Positions 8,927 through 17,625 of a DNA stretch of 64,000 nucleotides are shown one piece after another (the stretch's first letter is position 1; the number at the start of each line of letters is the position of its first letter). A program made the translations under genes and the position numbers. The notes under the pieces were generated by a model. The model saw nothing but the letters and a program-made list of their open reading frames with translations, was not told the DNA's origin and did no database searches. This stretch comes from UBA4093 sp036676455. Lineage in GTDB: Bacteria > Cyanobacteriota > Sericytochromatia > S15B-MN24 > UBA4093. The DNA lies in assembly GCA_036676455.1 (NCBI GenBank), contig JAKFCW010000021.1, forward strand, positions 62,001 through 126,000. Reading direction: 5' to 3'.

Positions 8927-9817
8927 ATGGATACCACGACGAACCCGAGCCAGGCCAAGCGCGACATCCCCATCAACCTCTTCCGGCCCCAGGCTCCCCT
9001 GGCCATGACCCTGGTCGCCAAGCGGCATCTCACTCCCGAGGGCCATCCCAGCGACGTCCAGCACATGGTCCTGCGGTACCCCGAGGGCGCGTTCCGCTAC
9101 CTCGAAGGCCAGAGCATCGGCGTGCTGCCTCCCGGCCAAAACGAAGCAGGCAAGCCCCACCAGCTGCGCCTCTACTCCGTGGCCTCCCGGCGCGCCGGCG
9201 ACGACGGCATGGGCGACACCATCTCGCTCTGCGTCAAGCGCGTCCGATACACCGATCCCGAGACCGGCGAGGAGCGCCTGGGCGTCGCAACCAACTACCT
9301 CTGCGACCTCCAGCCCGGCGCCGAGATTCAAACCACCGGTCCGGTGGGCCGCACCTTCCTCCTGCCGGAGGACCCGGCGGTCCCGCTGATCATGATCGCC
9401 ACCGGCACCGGCATCGCCCCCTTCCGCGCCTTCTGGGAGCAACTCGCCGCGACGCAGGCCCCCACGGAGGCCTGGCTCTTCTTCGGCGTCCCCACCACGC
9501 CCGAGATCCTCTACCACGACGAGCTGAGGCCCCTGGCCGACGCCGGCGCCCTGAAAGTCTCGCTCGCCATCAGCCGGGAGCAGCAAACCTCCGACGGGAA
9601 GAAGGTCTACGTCCAGCACCGCCTGGCGGAGCACGCCGACGCCCTCTGGCCCCTGATTGCCGATAAGCAAGCCGTGGTCTACATGTGCGGGATCAAGAGC
9701 ATGGAAAAGGGCGTCGAGGAGGCCTTTGCCGCCATGGCCCAGCGGCATGGAGCGAACTGGGACGAGTTGCTGCCGCAATTGAAGAAGGCGCATCGCTGGC
9801 ATGCCGAGACCTACTGA
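8927..9817 (+). CDS. Ferredoxin-NADP+ reductase, plant/cyanobacterial type
   Basis: This 296-residue flavoenzyme moves electrons between ferredoxin or flavodoxin and NADP(H). GGAGGT lies six bases before ATG 8927. The FAD site is LRLYSVASRR, the NADP site is ATGTGIAPFRAFW, and YMCGIKSMEKGVEEAF is the usual C-terminal half. The protein ends in RWHAETY, with the terminal tyrosine that stacks on the flavin in plastid and cyanobacterial enzymes (there WHVETY). It lacks the phycobilisome-linker domain of cyanobacterial PetH. BoxA-type reductases share this fold and are an alternative. TTGACA at 8862-8867 may be a -35 element, but no good -10 follows. Confidence 0.88.
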   Translation: MDTTTNPSQAKRDIPINLFRPQAPLAMTLVAKRHLTPEGHPSDVQHMVLRYPEGAFRYLEGQSIGVLPPGQNEAGKPHQLRLYSVASRRAGDDGMGDTISLCVKRVRYTDPETGEERLGVATNYLCDLQPGAEIQTTGPVGRTFLLPEDPAVPLIMIATGTGIAPFRAFWEQLAATQAPTEAWLFFGVPTTPEILYHDELRPLADAGALKVSLAISREQQTSDGKKVYVQHRLAEHADALWPLIADKQAVVYMCGIKSMEKGVEEAFAAMAQRHGANWDELLPQLKKAHRWHAETY

Positions 9818-9959
9818 GTCAGCGCAAGGCGTGCCCACACGGAAGGGTGACCCTGCGACTCCACCGAGGCCTCGCCTGGGAAGAGCACAAGGTCACCCAT
9901 CGTCACGGTGACGTCGCCTCGAGGCGGATGCGGCAGGCCCTGGGCGCCTGTTCTAGCGC

Positions 9960-11336
9960 CTAGTCCTCGCTTTCCTCGATGATCCCGGCCTCGATCGGCG
10001 TATCGTCGGGGCTTTCCACGCCGGCGGGCCTCATGCGGCCGCCTTTGCCGTGGTCGCGGGCCTTCTGCCCGCCGCCACGCCTCGCCTGCTGGCCTTCGCC
10101 CCCGCGCCTCACATGCCGGTTCTCTCCGTCATTCCGGCGAACCTGACGGTTGGGGCGGTCCCGTTCGGGGCGATCGCCTCGTACGCGCTCCCTCCCCTCG
10201 CCGCCATCCCCCTCACGGACCTGGCCCTCGTTGCCCTGGCGCTCATGCCCCTCCGAGCGGTGGCGCTTGCCCTGGTTGTAATCGGGGCGCTCCTCGCCCT
10301 GGTGCGGTCGGGGACGGTTGCCCTGGTTGTAATCCGGCCGATCCGGCCGGTCGTAGCGATCCGGCCGTTCGTGCCGGTCGCCGCGATCCGGGCGGTTCCC
10401 CTGCGGGTTGCCGGGACGATCGTTCCAGTCGGGGCGATTGCCGTGCTGGTTCCCCGGACGGTTGCCCTGATTGTAGTCCGGCCGGTTGGGCCGGTCGCCG
10501 CGATCCCGGCGGTAATCGCGGGCCCGCTCGCGCCAGTTCTCCTGGTGGCGGTCACGCCGGCGGTCATCTAGCCAGCCCTTGAAGTGGCGCGAGCCCCAGC
10601 GACCGCGGTAGTGCCGGAAGTCGTCGTCGTAGCGATGGCGATACTTCGAGCGGTAGGTGGGCCAGTAGTACTCCCAGTCCAGGTAGCCGTAGCGGTAGCG
10701 CGACGACAGGAAGTAGTACGGGTAGCAGTAGTCGCCGTAGCTGTAGAAGAGCGGGTAGGCGTACAGGCCGCTCAGGGCCGCGTTGTAGTAGGGCGAGTAG
10801 GCGTAAGGGTAATAGCAGTTGCCCACCAGGAAGTAGGGAACCCAGAAGTTCATGTAGCGGAAGTACATGCAGCGCGCGAGCGCGTTGTAGGTCAAGAGGT
10901 CGGGGATGATGCCGGGATAGGCTCCGTAGCCGCCAGGACCGAAGGAATCAGGACCGATCCCGCCCGGCACCCCCTGGCCGAAGCCCTCGGGAATCGCACC
11001 CGGCATGGGGCTCAGCCAATCACCGGCTTCCTCCTGGGGAATGGAGGATGGCAGATCCTCGTAGAGCTGATCCAGGCTGACGTTTCCGCCGGTCGGCAGG
11101 ACAAGGCCCCGCTCGTTGACGGAGAGCGGCGGCTGAGGAGCTTGCGGAGCCGTCTGGAGCGGCTGCACATCGCCGGGGAAGGCCGGGGCGAGGTCCTCGG
11201 GGAAGGCTTCGCCGGCGAAGGGCGCCAGCGGATGCGCGGGACCATCGGTCGGCGGAGTGGTCATCGCCGGGGTACAGGCGGAAATCAGAAGCGTCGCAGC
11301 AAGTCCGAGAGATCCGTAGCGCAGCACCTTTTGCAT
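9960..11336 (-). CDS. Lipoprotein with Tyr-rich middle and Arg/Asn/Asp-rich repetitive C-terminus
   Basis: This 458-residue protein has no recognised family. AGGAGGT precedes the ATG at 11336. The leader ends in the lipobox LISAC, so it should be membrane-anchored. Residues about 30-130 are rich in Pro and Gly. The next hundred residues are extremely rich in Tyr with Trp and Phe (CYYPYAYSPYYNA, YSYGDYCYPYYFLSSRYRYG). The C-terminal half is a charged, disordered array built from short units such as RPDYNQGNRP, GDRPNRP and ERPDRYDRP. The high Arg/Asp/Tyr content suggests a surface adhesive or polyanion-binding protein, which is only an inference. It diverges from the chemosensory operon. Confidence 0.82.
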   Translation of the reverse strand: MQKVLRYGSLGLAATLLISACTPAMTTPPTDGPAHPLAPFAGEAFPEDLAPAFPGDVQPLQTAPQAPQPPLSVNERGLVLPTGGNVSLDQLYEDLPSSIPQEEAGDWLSPMPGAIPEGFGQGVPGGIGPDSFGPGGYGAYPGIIPDLLTYNALARCMYFRYMNFWVPYFLVGNCYYPYAYSPYYNAALSGLYAYPLFYSYGDYCYPYYFLSSRYRYGYLDWEYYWPTYRSKYRHRYDDDFRHYRGRWGSRHFKGWLDDRRRDRHQENWRERARDYRRDRGDRPNRPDYNQGNRPGNQHGNRPDWNDRPGNPQGNRPDRGDRHERPDRYDRPDRPDYNQGNRPRPHQGEERPDYNQGKRHRSEGHERQGNEGQVREGDGGEGRERVRGDRPERDRPNRQVRRNDGENRHVRRGGEGQQARRGGGQKARDHGKGGRMRPAGVESPDDTPIEAGIIEESED

Positions 11337-11602
11337 GATCTTACCTCCTCAGCAGGGGAAGCCCGGTGACGTAAGCGGGCGCTCGGCCAGCTTTCCAAGG
11401 GCTCGCTCTTGCTCTGCTGAAGTGGAGTGTATGCAGGCCGTCGGGCGTCTGCAATCGTCGCTCCGTTGCTCCAAGCCTCGCTCGAACGCCCCGACCCTCC
11501 CTCGGAAGCCAGGCGGGATCCGCGTCGGACGCGGCATGGACCGGGGCGAGCAAGACTTGGTCCGGGAAGCGGAGAATGAATTGCTCGATCGCCTCTTGAT
11601 GA

Positions 11603-11631
11603 TTGAACATTGGGCGTCCGGGCATTACACT
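11603..11631 (+). promoter_or_regulatory. Sigma-70-type promoter of the chemosensory operon
   Basis: TTGAAC (11603-11608) and TACACT (11626-11631) are separated by exactly 17 bases, so transcription should start near 11638, about 75 bases before the first CheW gene. This is the only clear signal in the 377-base gap 11337-11713. The rest of that gap (11350-11600) shows nothing I can identify. Confidence 0.65.
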
Positions 11632-11652
11632 GTGGGGAGAGGACACTCCCAC
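11632..11652 (+). promoter_or_regulatory. Inverted repeat at the predicted transcription start of the chemosensory operon
   Basis: GTGGGGAG (11632-11639) and CTCCCAC (11646-11652) form an inverted repeat with one bulged base, directly after the -10 hexamer. It could be an operator or a hairpin at the mRNA 5-prime end. Confidence 0.45.
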
Positions 11653-11713
11653 GTGAGCAAACCGTGAGGCCCATCGCTTGACCGCCCTCCGGCACGCCTA
11701 GAAAGTTCCCCTG

Positions 11714-12187
11714 ATGCCCCCTTCGGCTCCCCTTCGTGCGCTGATCGTCAAGACCCAGGCCCATACCTGCGCGCTGCCACTGGAAGAAATCATCGAGACC
11801 ATGCGCCCCCTGCCGGTCCGACCGCTCGCCGGAACCCCACCCTTCGTGCGGGGCGTCGCCCTGGTCCGCGGCACGGGCTTGCCCGTCCTTGACCTGGGCG
11901 CCCTCCTCGGAGAGCCGGCATCCGAAGCGCCAGCCTTTCATGGCCTGACCCGTTTCGTGACCATTCGGGCAGGCGGTCGTTGCGCAGCGCTCGCCGTGGC
12001 CTCCGTCACGGGCATCGTCGCGTTCGCCGAGACGGACTTCGAGGCCCTGCCCCCGTTGCTCGCCGGAGCGGACGGGGTCGCCACCATGGGCGTCTCGGAC
12101 GACCAGCTGATCCTGGCGCTGCAGGCCGCTCGGCTGATCCCGGCAGACCTCTGGCCCTTGCTGATTCCAGACGAGGAGGGGTCTTGA
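11714..12187 (+). CDS. cheW: CheW-like scaffold protein (first of two)
   Basis: This 157-residue protein has a single CheW domain that would couple receptor and CheA kinase in an array. LRALIVKTQAHTCALPLEEI and the middle motif VRGVALVRGTGLPVLDLGALLG are the SH3-like CheW signature. It opens a seven-gene operon and overlaps the CheR gene by TTGA. No strong ribosome-binding site precedes the ATG. In Wsp-like operons two CheW proteins flank CheR in the same way. Confidence 0.85.
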   Translation: MPPSAPLRALIVKTQAHTCALPLEEIIETMRPLPVRPLAGTPPFVRGVALVRGTGLPVLDLGALLGEPASEAPAFHGLTRFVTIRAGGRCAALAVASVTGIVAFAETDFEALPPLLAGADGVATMGVSDDQLILALQAARLIPADLWPLLIPDEEGS

Positions 12188-13668
12188 CCGTTTCGATCGA
12201 GTCCTTCCACATCGATCGCTTCAAGGAACTGATCACCGACGGACTCGGCTTCCAGGTCGAGGACGACGGCACGGTGCACCTGCATGCGCTGCTGCAGGAG
12301 CGCCTTCGCGACACCGGCAACCGGACCGCCGATGCCTACCTGGACGACCTCCACGATCCCGAGCGGCGTCACGCGGAGCTGCAGGCGATCGCCCAGCACC
12401 TCACCGTCGGCGAAACCTATTTCTTCCGGATTCCCGAGCAGTACCGCGCCCTCGCGGAGGCCGCCCTTCCCGATCGCCTGCGCGTGCGCCAGGGCCAAGG
12501 CCCCGTCCGGATCCTCTCGGCCGGCTGCGCCAGCGGCGAAGAGGCCTATACCGTGGCCCTGCTGCTGCGCGAGGCCATGCCCAACCTCGACCCACAGGAC
12601 GTCTCGATCCTGGGCGTCGATGTCAATCCCGCCTTCCTAGCGAAGGCCCGCAAGGCACAGTTCTCGCCCTGGTCGCTGCGCGGCCTCGCCCCCGAACTTC
12701 GCGAGCGCTATTTCCGCGAGGAGAACCGGACCTTCCACCTCGACCCGACCGTCACGGCCATGGTCCGCTTCGAAGCGCGAAACCTCATGGCGGACGACGG
12801 CTGGGAGCGCGAAGCCTTCGACATCATCTTCTGCCGCAACGTCTTCATCTACTTCTCGCCGGAAGCCACCCGCAAGGCCCTTTCTCGCCTCACTCGGGCC
12901 ATCGCCCCCGGAGGCTACCTCTTCCTGGGCCCCGCCGAGACGCTGCGCGGCATCTCCCGCGCGTTTCGCCTGATTCACACCCATGAGACCTTCTATTACC
13001 AGCAGGTTCACGCCGCCCAGGCCCCGCCGCCCGACGAGGCCCCCGCCCGTCCTGATGCCTCCTGGGTCGACGCGGTGCATCGCGCCTCCGAGCGCATCTC
13101 CACCCTCACCGCCGCTGGCGCCAAGCGCCTCACGCCCGACGCTCCCCTCTCCAAGGGCCGTCCGGCCTGGGAGCTCATGCCCGCACTCGAGCTCTTCAAG
13201 GAGGAACGCTACACCGAGGCCCTGGCCTCTCTTCGGGCGCTGCCGCCGGAGGCCCTCCGCGATGCCGACGTCCTCCTGCTGCTCGCCGCCATCCTGACGA
13301 ACGCGGGCGATCGCCCCGAGGCGGAACGCGTCTGCCATGAGGTCCTGGCCCTGGACGCGTTCTCGGCGGGCGCCCACTACCTCCTGGCCCTCTGCAGCGA
13401 GCAGGCCGGTGACTTCGAGGCCGCGCGTCGCCACAACGAGACGGCCACCACCCTGGACCCGAGTTTCGCGATGCCGCGCCTTCACCTCGGCCTGCTGGCC
13501 AAGCGCAGCGGATCGTTCGAAAAGGCGCGCCGCGAGCTCGAACGTGCCCAGGCGCTACTCTCTCGCGAGGAGGCGCCACGCATGCTGCTCTTCGGAGGGG
13601 GCTTCAACCGTGAGGCCCTCATGGGACTTTGCGCCGCCGAGATCCGGCGCTGCCAGGAGGCGCCATGA
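12184..13668 (+). CDS. cheR: Chemoreceptor methyltransferase CheR with C-terminal TPR domain
   Basis: This 494-residue enzyme methylates receptor glutamates using S-adenosylmethionine. I chose the TTG at 12184 because GAGGAGG ends five bases upstream and it overlaps the cheW stop. The N-terminal helical part ends in TVGETYFFRIPEQY (residues 74-87), the SAM site is LSAGCASGEEAYT (111-123), and FDIIFCRNVFIYFSPE follows. From about residue 320 to the end there are TPR-like helices (AGAHYLLALCSEQAGDFEAA, FAMPRLHLGLLAKRSGSFEK). A CheR-TPR fusion is typical of WspC and FrzF-type systems. Confidence 0.93.
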   Translation: MTVSIESFHIDRFKELITDGLGFQVEDDGTVHLHALLQERLRDTGNRTADAYLDDLHDPERRHAELQAIAQHLTVGETYFFRIPEQYRALAEAALPDRLRVRQGQGPVRILSAGCASGEEAYTVALLLREAMPNLDPQDVSILGVDVNPAFLAKARKAQFSPWSLRGLAPELRERYFREENRTFHLDPTVTAMVRFEARNLMADDGWEREAFDIIFCRNVFIYFSPEATRKALSRLTRAIAPGGYLFLGPAETLRGISRAFRLIHTHETFYYQQVHAAQAPPPDEAPARPDASWVDAVHRASERISTLTAAGAKRLTPDAPLSKGRPAWELMPALELFKEERYTEALASLRALPPEALRDADVLLLLAAILTNAGDRPEAERVCHEVLALDAFSAGAHYLLALCSEQAGDFEAARRHNETATTLDPSFAMPRLHLGLLAKRSGSFEKARRELERAQALLSREEAPRMLLFGGGFNREALMGLCAAEIRRCQEAP

Positions 13669-14168
13669 CAAAACCCGGAATCGACGCCAAGCTCGCCGAG
13701 CTGCGCTCCGCCTTCGACGAAAGCTTCGCCCAAGCGGCGGCTCCGCTGGAGGACGCGGGGGAACGCCTCCTGGCCATCCGGATCGGCGACGAAGGCTACG
13801 CCCTGCGTCTCAGCGAGATCACGGGCATCCAGGCCCTCCGCCGGGTCGTGCCGTTACCCGGAGGGCCCGAGGGCTTCCGTGGGCTCGCGGGCATCCGCGG
13901 ACGGCTGGTCGCGGTGTACGGCCTCGCGGCCCTGCTCGGCATCCGCGGGGCGGGCGAGGAGAATTGGTTGGTCTTGACGCAGGGAGCCGAGCCCATCGGG
14001 CTCTCCTTCCCGGCGTTCGAAGGATTCCTCGAGGAATCCGCGCTCCACCCGGCGCAGGAACGGGAGTCGGAGCATGTTCGGGAAGTCCTGCGCACCGGAT
14101 CCGTCGTCCGCGGGGTGATTCACCTCCCCTCGGTGTCCGACGCGATCATGAGGAGAACGAGGCCATGA
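13665..14168 (+). CDS. cheW: CheW-like scaffold protein (second of two)
   Basis: This 167-residue protein has a CheW domain (LLAIRIGDEGYALRLSEITG and FRGLAGIRGRLVAVYGLAAL). The ATG at 13665 overlaps the cheR stop. About 30 residues precede the domain, and the C-terminal 45 residues are less typical. It corresponds in position to WspD and precedes the receptor gene, which it overlaps by ATGA. Confidence 0.85.
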   Translation: MTKPGIDAKLAELRSAFDESFAQAAAPLEDAGERLLAIRIGDEGYALRLSEITGIQALRRVVPLPGGPEGFRGLAGIRGRLVAVYGLAALLGIRGAGEENWLVLTQGAEPIGLSFPAFEGFLEESALHPAQERESEHVREVLRTGSVVRGVIHLPSVSDAIMRRTRP

Positions 14169-15628
14169 TTCGTTGGACGTTCGGGCAGAAGATCACCGCG
14201 GGCTTCGCGGTCACATTGGCCCTCACCCTGTTGATCGGCGGCGTGACCATCGCCACCCTTCACCATGTGGTCGAGAAGAAGGATCGGCTCGTCACGCAGT
14301 ATGCCGAGAACCTGATCTCCGCCCAGCTGCTGGATAGCCTGTATGCGAAGCAAAGCGCCCAGAACCGCGCCTTCCTCCTCACCGGGGATCAAACCTACCT
14401 GGTGGCAGCCCAGGAATTCCGAAAGGACTTCACCGGGACCGTCCTGGCGATCGACGCGAACCTCACGAACCCCGATGCGCGCCGCCAGGTCGAACGCATC
14501 CAGACCGCCGAGGCCAGCTACCAGGCGGGCGCGAGGACGCTTCTCCAGGCCCGTGCGGTCGGCACGACCAGCGAAACCATCATGCGCCGCTTCGAGTCGG
14601 AACTCGCGCCCCAGGCCGAGGCCCTCAGCCGGGAAATCGAGACCTTCAAGCGCCTGGAGCGCGACCTGCTCGAGAAGGCCAAGGAGCACTCCACGCAAGA
14701 CGCCGAGCAGGGAAGCTTCTTGGTCTTGCTCATCGCGGCCCTGGCCTTGGGGATCGCCTCGGCGACGGCCGTCGTGCTCACCCGTTCGCTCTCGCGCCAG
14801 ATCGGCTCGACCATCCAGCACCTCCAGAGCTCGTCGAGCGAGCTTCACGCGGCCGCCAACCAGCAGGCCACCGGCTCCGGCGAGCAGGCTGCCGCGATGA
14901 CCGAGGTCTCCACCACCATGAAGGAGCTGCTCTCCACCTCGCGCCAGATTGCGGACAGCGCCCAGCAGGTGGCCCGCATCGCCGAGGAAACCGCGACGGC
15001 CGCCCGCTCGGGCGATCGCAGCGTCGTGAAAGCCCAGGAGGCGGTCGCCATCATCAAGCGGCAGGTGGACCAGATCGTCCTCCACATGCTCGACCTGGGC
15101 CGCAAGTCCCAGCAGGTCGGCGGCATCCTGGAGATCATCAAGGAGCTGGCCGAGCAAACCAACATCCTGGCCATCAACGCCACCATCGAGGCAGCCGGTG
15201 CCGGAGAGTCGGGCAAGCGCTTCGCGGCCGTCGCCGACGAGATCCGCAAGCTGGCCGACCGCGTCTCCGGCTCGACGGGCGACATCCGCATGCTGATCGA
15301 CGAGATCCGCACCGCCGCCAACACCACGGTCATGACCACCGAGGACGGCAGCAAGGCCGTGGAGATGGGAGCCCAGCAGTTCGGCGAGCTGGCGGCCGCC
15401 TTCAACCAGATCGCGAGCCTGGTGGCCACCACGGCGGAGGCCGCCCGCGAGATCGAGCTGAGCACCAAGCAGCAGTCCACCGCCGTCGAGCAGGTCAACA
15501 TCGCCATCTCCGACGCCGCCCAGGCCGCCAAGGAGACCGAGGCCAGCTCGCGGCAGACCCTGCAAACGTCCTCCCAGCTGGCCGGCGTCTCGCGTGAGCT
15601 GGCCCAGATCGTCCGCGCGAGCCGATGA
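14165..15628 (+). CDS. Methyl-accepting chemotaxis-type receptor, apparently without a HAMP domain
   Basis: This 487-residue receptor has TM1 at residues about 11-33, a periplasmic helical sensor of about 145 residues resembling CHASE3 (SAQNRAFLLTGDQTYLVAAQEF), TM2 near 180-202 and a signalling coiled coil. The hairpin tip is ELAEQTNILAINATIEAAGA followed by GKRFAAVADEIRKLADR. Only about ten residues (SLSRQIGSTI) separate TM2 from the heptad region that follows, so a normal HAMP of about 50 residues seems absent. It lies between the second CheW and CheA genes and overlaps both. The ligand is unknown. Confidence 0.92.
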   Translation: MIRWTFGQKITAGFAVTLALTLLIGGVTIATLHHVVEKKDRLVTQYAENLISAQLLDSLYAKQSAQNRAFLLTGDQTYLVAAQEFRKDFTGTVLAIDANLTNPDARRQVERIQTAEASYQAGARTLLQARAVGTTSETIMRRFESELAPQAEALSREIETFKRLERDLLEKAKEHSTQDAEQGSFLVLLIAALALGIASATAVVLTRSLSRQIGSTIQHLQSSSSELHAAANQQATGSGEQAAAMTEVSTTMKELLSTSRQIADSAQQVARIAEETATAARSGDRSVVKAQEAVAIIKRQVDQIVLHMLDLGRKSQQVGGILEIIKELAEQTNILAINATIEAAGAGESGKRFAAVADEIRKLADRVSGSTGDIRMLIDEIRTAANTTVMTTEDGSKAVEMGAQQFGELAAAFNQIASLVATTAEAAREIELSTKQQSTAVEQVNIAISDAAQAAKETEASSRQTLQTSSQLAGVSRELAQIVRASR

Positions 15629-17625
15629 AGCGGGACCAGTTCAAATACTTCCGGATCGAGGCCCGGGAGCTGGTCGACGGCATGACCCAGCTGCTGCTGG
15701 AGATCGAGCGTTCCGGCCCCGCGGAGGGGCGCGTATCGACGCTGTTGCGGCTGGCGCATACCCTCAAGGGGGCCGCGCGCGTGGTCGGGCTGGGGGCGAT
15801 CGCCGAGGACGCCCACGCCATCGAAGACCTGCTCGAACCTTTCCGCGGCGGGACCGTTCCTCTCGACCAGGATGCCATCGAGAAGGTCCTCTTCCGGCTG
15901 GACGCTATCAGCGCCGGGGTCGCGGGCGTCTCGGCCCCCGGCAGCAGGCCTGCCAGCTCAACTGACAGCCCTGCTGTCGGAGAGGCCTTCGAGACCGTCC
16001 GGGTCGAGCTTGGCGCGCTCGACGACCTGCAAGAAGGCCTCATCGAGTCCGGCATCCAGCTGGATGGCTTGCGCCGCCACGTCAGCACGATCGCTCGCCT
16101 GCGCTCTCAACTGGACTCCCTCGGAGAGCTTGCGGCCCATCCCGCCGTGCAAGACCTGGAGGTCTCGCTCGTTGCGCTGAGACAAGCGCTCGACGACGGG
16201 CTCGAACGAACTGCGGCCGCTCTGGGGGACAGCCGCGAGAAGGCCAATGCCTTGCGGCTCGTGCCAGCGAGCCGCGTTTTCTCCCAGCTGGAGCGCGCCG
16301 TCCGCGATGCCGCCGAATCGCTGGGCAAGCGCGTCGCCTTCGAGACCCTCGGCGGCAGCGCCCGCCTGGAGGGCCATGTCCTCCAGCCGATGCGCGACGC
16401 CCTCCTGCACATGGTGCGCAATGCCGTCGACCACGGCATCGAGCCCGAAGCCGAGCGCTTGGTGAACGGAAAGCCCGCCGAAGGCCAGGTCCATGTATCC
16501 CTCGTGCGGAAGGGAAGCCGTCTCGTCTTCACCTGCGTGGACGATGGGCGCGGCATCGACCTGGAAGCGGTTCGCCAAGCCGCCTTGCAGCGCGGCGAGA
16601 TCGGAGCGGCCGACGCGCTCAGCCATGACGCCCTCATCCAGCTGATCCTGCGCGCCGGCGTGAGCACCACGTCCGCGGTCACCCCCTTCTCGGGGCGCGG
16701 CATCGGCCTCGACGTCGTCCGAGAGACCGTCGCCAAGCTCGATGGGGAACTGACCATCCAGAGCAGCCCCGGCCAGGGAACGACCCTTTCGATCAGCGTG
16801 CCCCTTTCCCTCTCGTCCATCCCCACGCTGGTGGTGCAGGCGGGAGAGAGCGCCGCCGCCATTCCCCTGAGCGCCGTCCGCCAGGCCCTGCGGATCGACG
16901 CGAGCGAGATCTCGCTGACGGCCCGCGGGGCCACCGTACTCCACGACGGCGTCGAACTGCCTTTCCGAGCGCTCTGCGAGATCGTGAATCAGCCCGCGGC
17001 TTTCGAACCCAGTTCCTGGAGCGTGATCGTCGTCGAGGCCCAATCGACCCGCGCCGCGTTCGGCGTGGACCGCATCATCGGCGTAGCGGAGGTGGTGCTG
17101 AGGCCCCTTCCCGCTGCCGCCGGCGCGATCCCGCTGGTGGCGGGGGCCAGCTTCGACGCGGAGGGCCACCCGCAGCCGATTCTCGACCCCCGAAGCCTGG
17201 TCAATGCTGCCCGCATGCAGCCGAGCCCCCCGAAGCCCACCCGTCGCAAGCCGAAGGTGCTGGTGATTGACGACTCGCTCACGACCCGGATGCTGGAGCA
17301 GAGCATCCTGGAGTCCGCGGGCTACGCGGTCGAGTTGGCCACCAACGCCGAGGAGGGCCTAGCGATGGCCCAAGCACAGGCCTACGACCTCTTCCTGGTG
17401 GACGTCGAGATGCCCAGGATGGACGGCTTCGCGTTCCTGGGGCGCGTCCGGGCCGATGCCAAGCTGAGCCGGGTCCCCGCCGTCATGGTAACGAGCCGCA
17501 ACGCACCGGAGGATCGCCTACGCGGCCTGGAGGCGGGCGCCCGGGCCTACCTCGTGAAGTCCGAGTTCCACCAGGGGCGCTTCCTGAGGACCATCGAATC
17601 GCTGCTGAGGGAGGCTCATGACTAA
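15625..17625 (+). CDS. cheA: Hybrid chemosensory kinase CheA-REC
   Basis: This 666-residue kinase starts with an Hpt domain (phosphorylated His45 in LAHTLKGAARVVG). After about 110 residues of linker and dimerisation helices comes the ATPase domain, with LLHMVRNAVDHGIEPEAERL and FSGRGIGLDVVRETVAKLDG. A CheW-like domain follows (IPTLVVQAGESAAAIPLSAV), then a C-terminal receiver (KVLVIDDSLTTRMLEQS, phosphoacceptor in LFLVDVEMPRMDGF, lysine in YLVKSEF). No P2 (CheY-binding) domain is evident. The Hpt-kinase-CheW-REC order matches WspE and FrzE. The gene overlaps cheB by eight bases. Confidence 0.95.
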   Translation: MKRDQFKYFRIEARELVDGMTQLLLEIERSGPAEGRVSTLLRLAHTLKGAARVVGLGAIAEDAHAIEDLLEPFRGGTVPLDQDAIEKVLFRLDAISAGVAGVSAPGSRPASSTDSPAVGEAFETVRVELGALDDLQEGLIESGIQLDGLRRHVSTIARLRSQLDSLGELAAHPAVQDLEVSLVALRQALDDGLERTAAALGDSREKANALRLVPASRVFSQLERAVRDAAESLGKRVAFETLGGSARLEGHVLQPMRDALLHMVRNAVDHGIEPEAERLVNGKPAEGQVHVSLVRKGSRLVFTCVDDGRGIDLEAVRQAALQRGEIGAADALSHDALIQLILRAGVSTTSAVTPFSGRGIGLDVVRETVAKLDGELTIQSSPGQGTTLSISVPLSLSSIPTLVVQAGESAAAIPLSAVRQALRIDASEISLTARGATVLHDGVELPFRALCEIVNQPAAFEPSSWSVIVVEAQSTRAAFGVDRIIGVAEVVLRPLPAAAGAIPLVAGASFDAEGHPQPILDPRSLVNAARMQPSPPKPTRRKPKVLVIDDSLTTRMLEQSILESAGYAVELATNAEEGLAMAQAQAYDLFLVDVEMPRMDGFAFLGRVRADAKLSRVPAVMVTSRNAPEDRLRGLEAGARAYLVKSEFHQGRFLRTIESLLREAHD

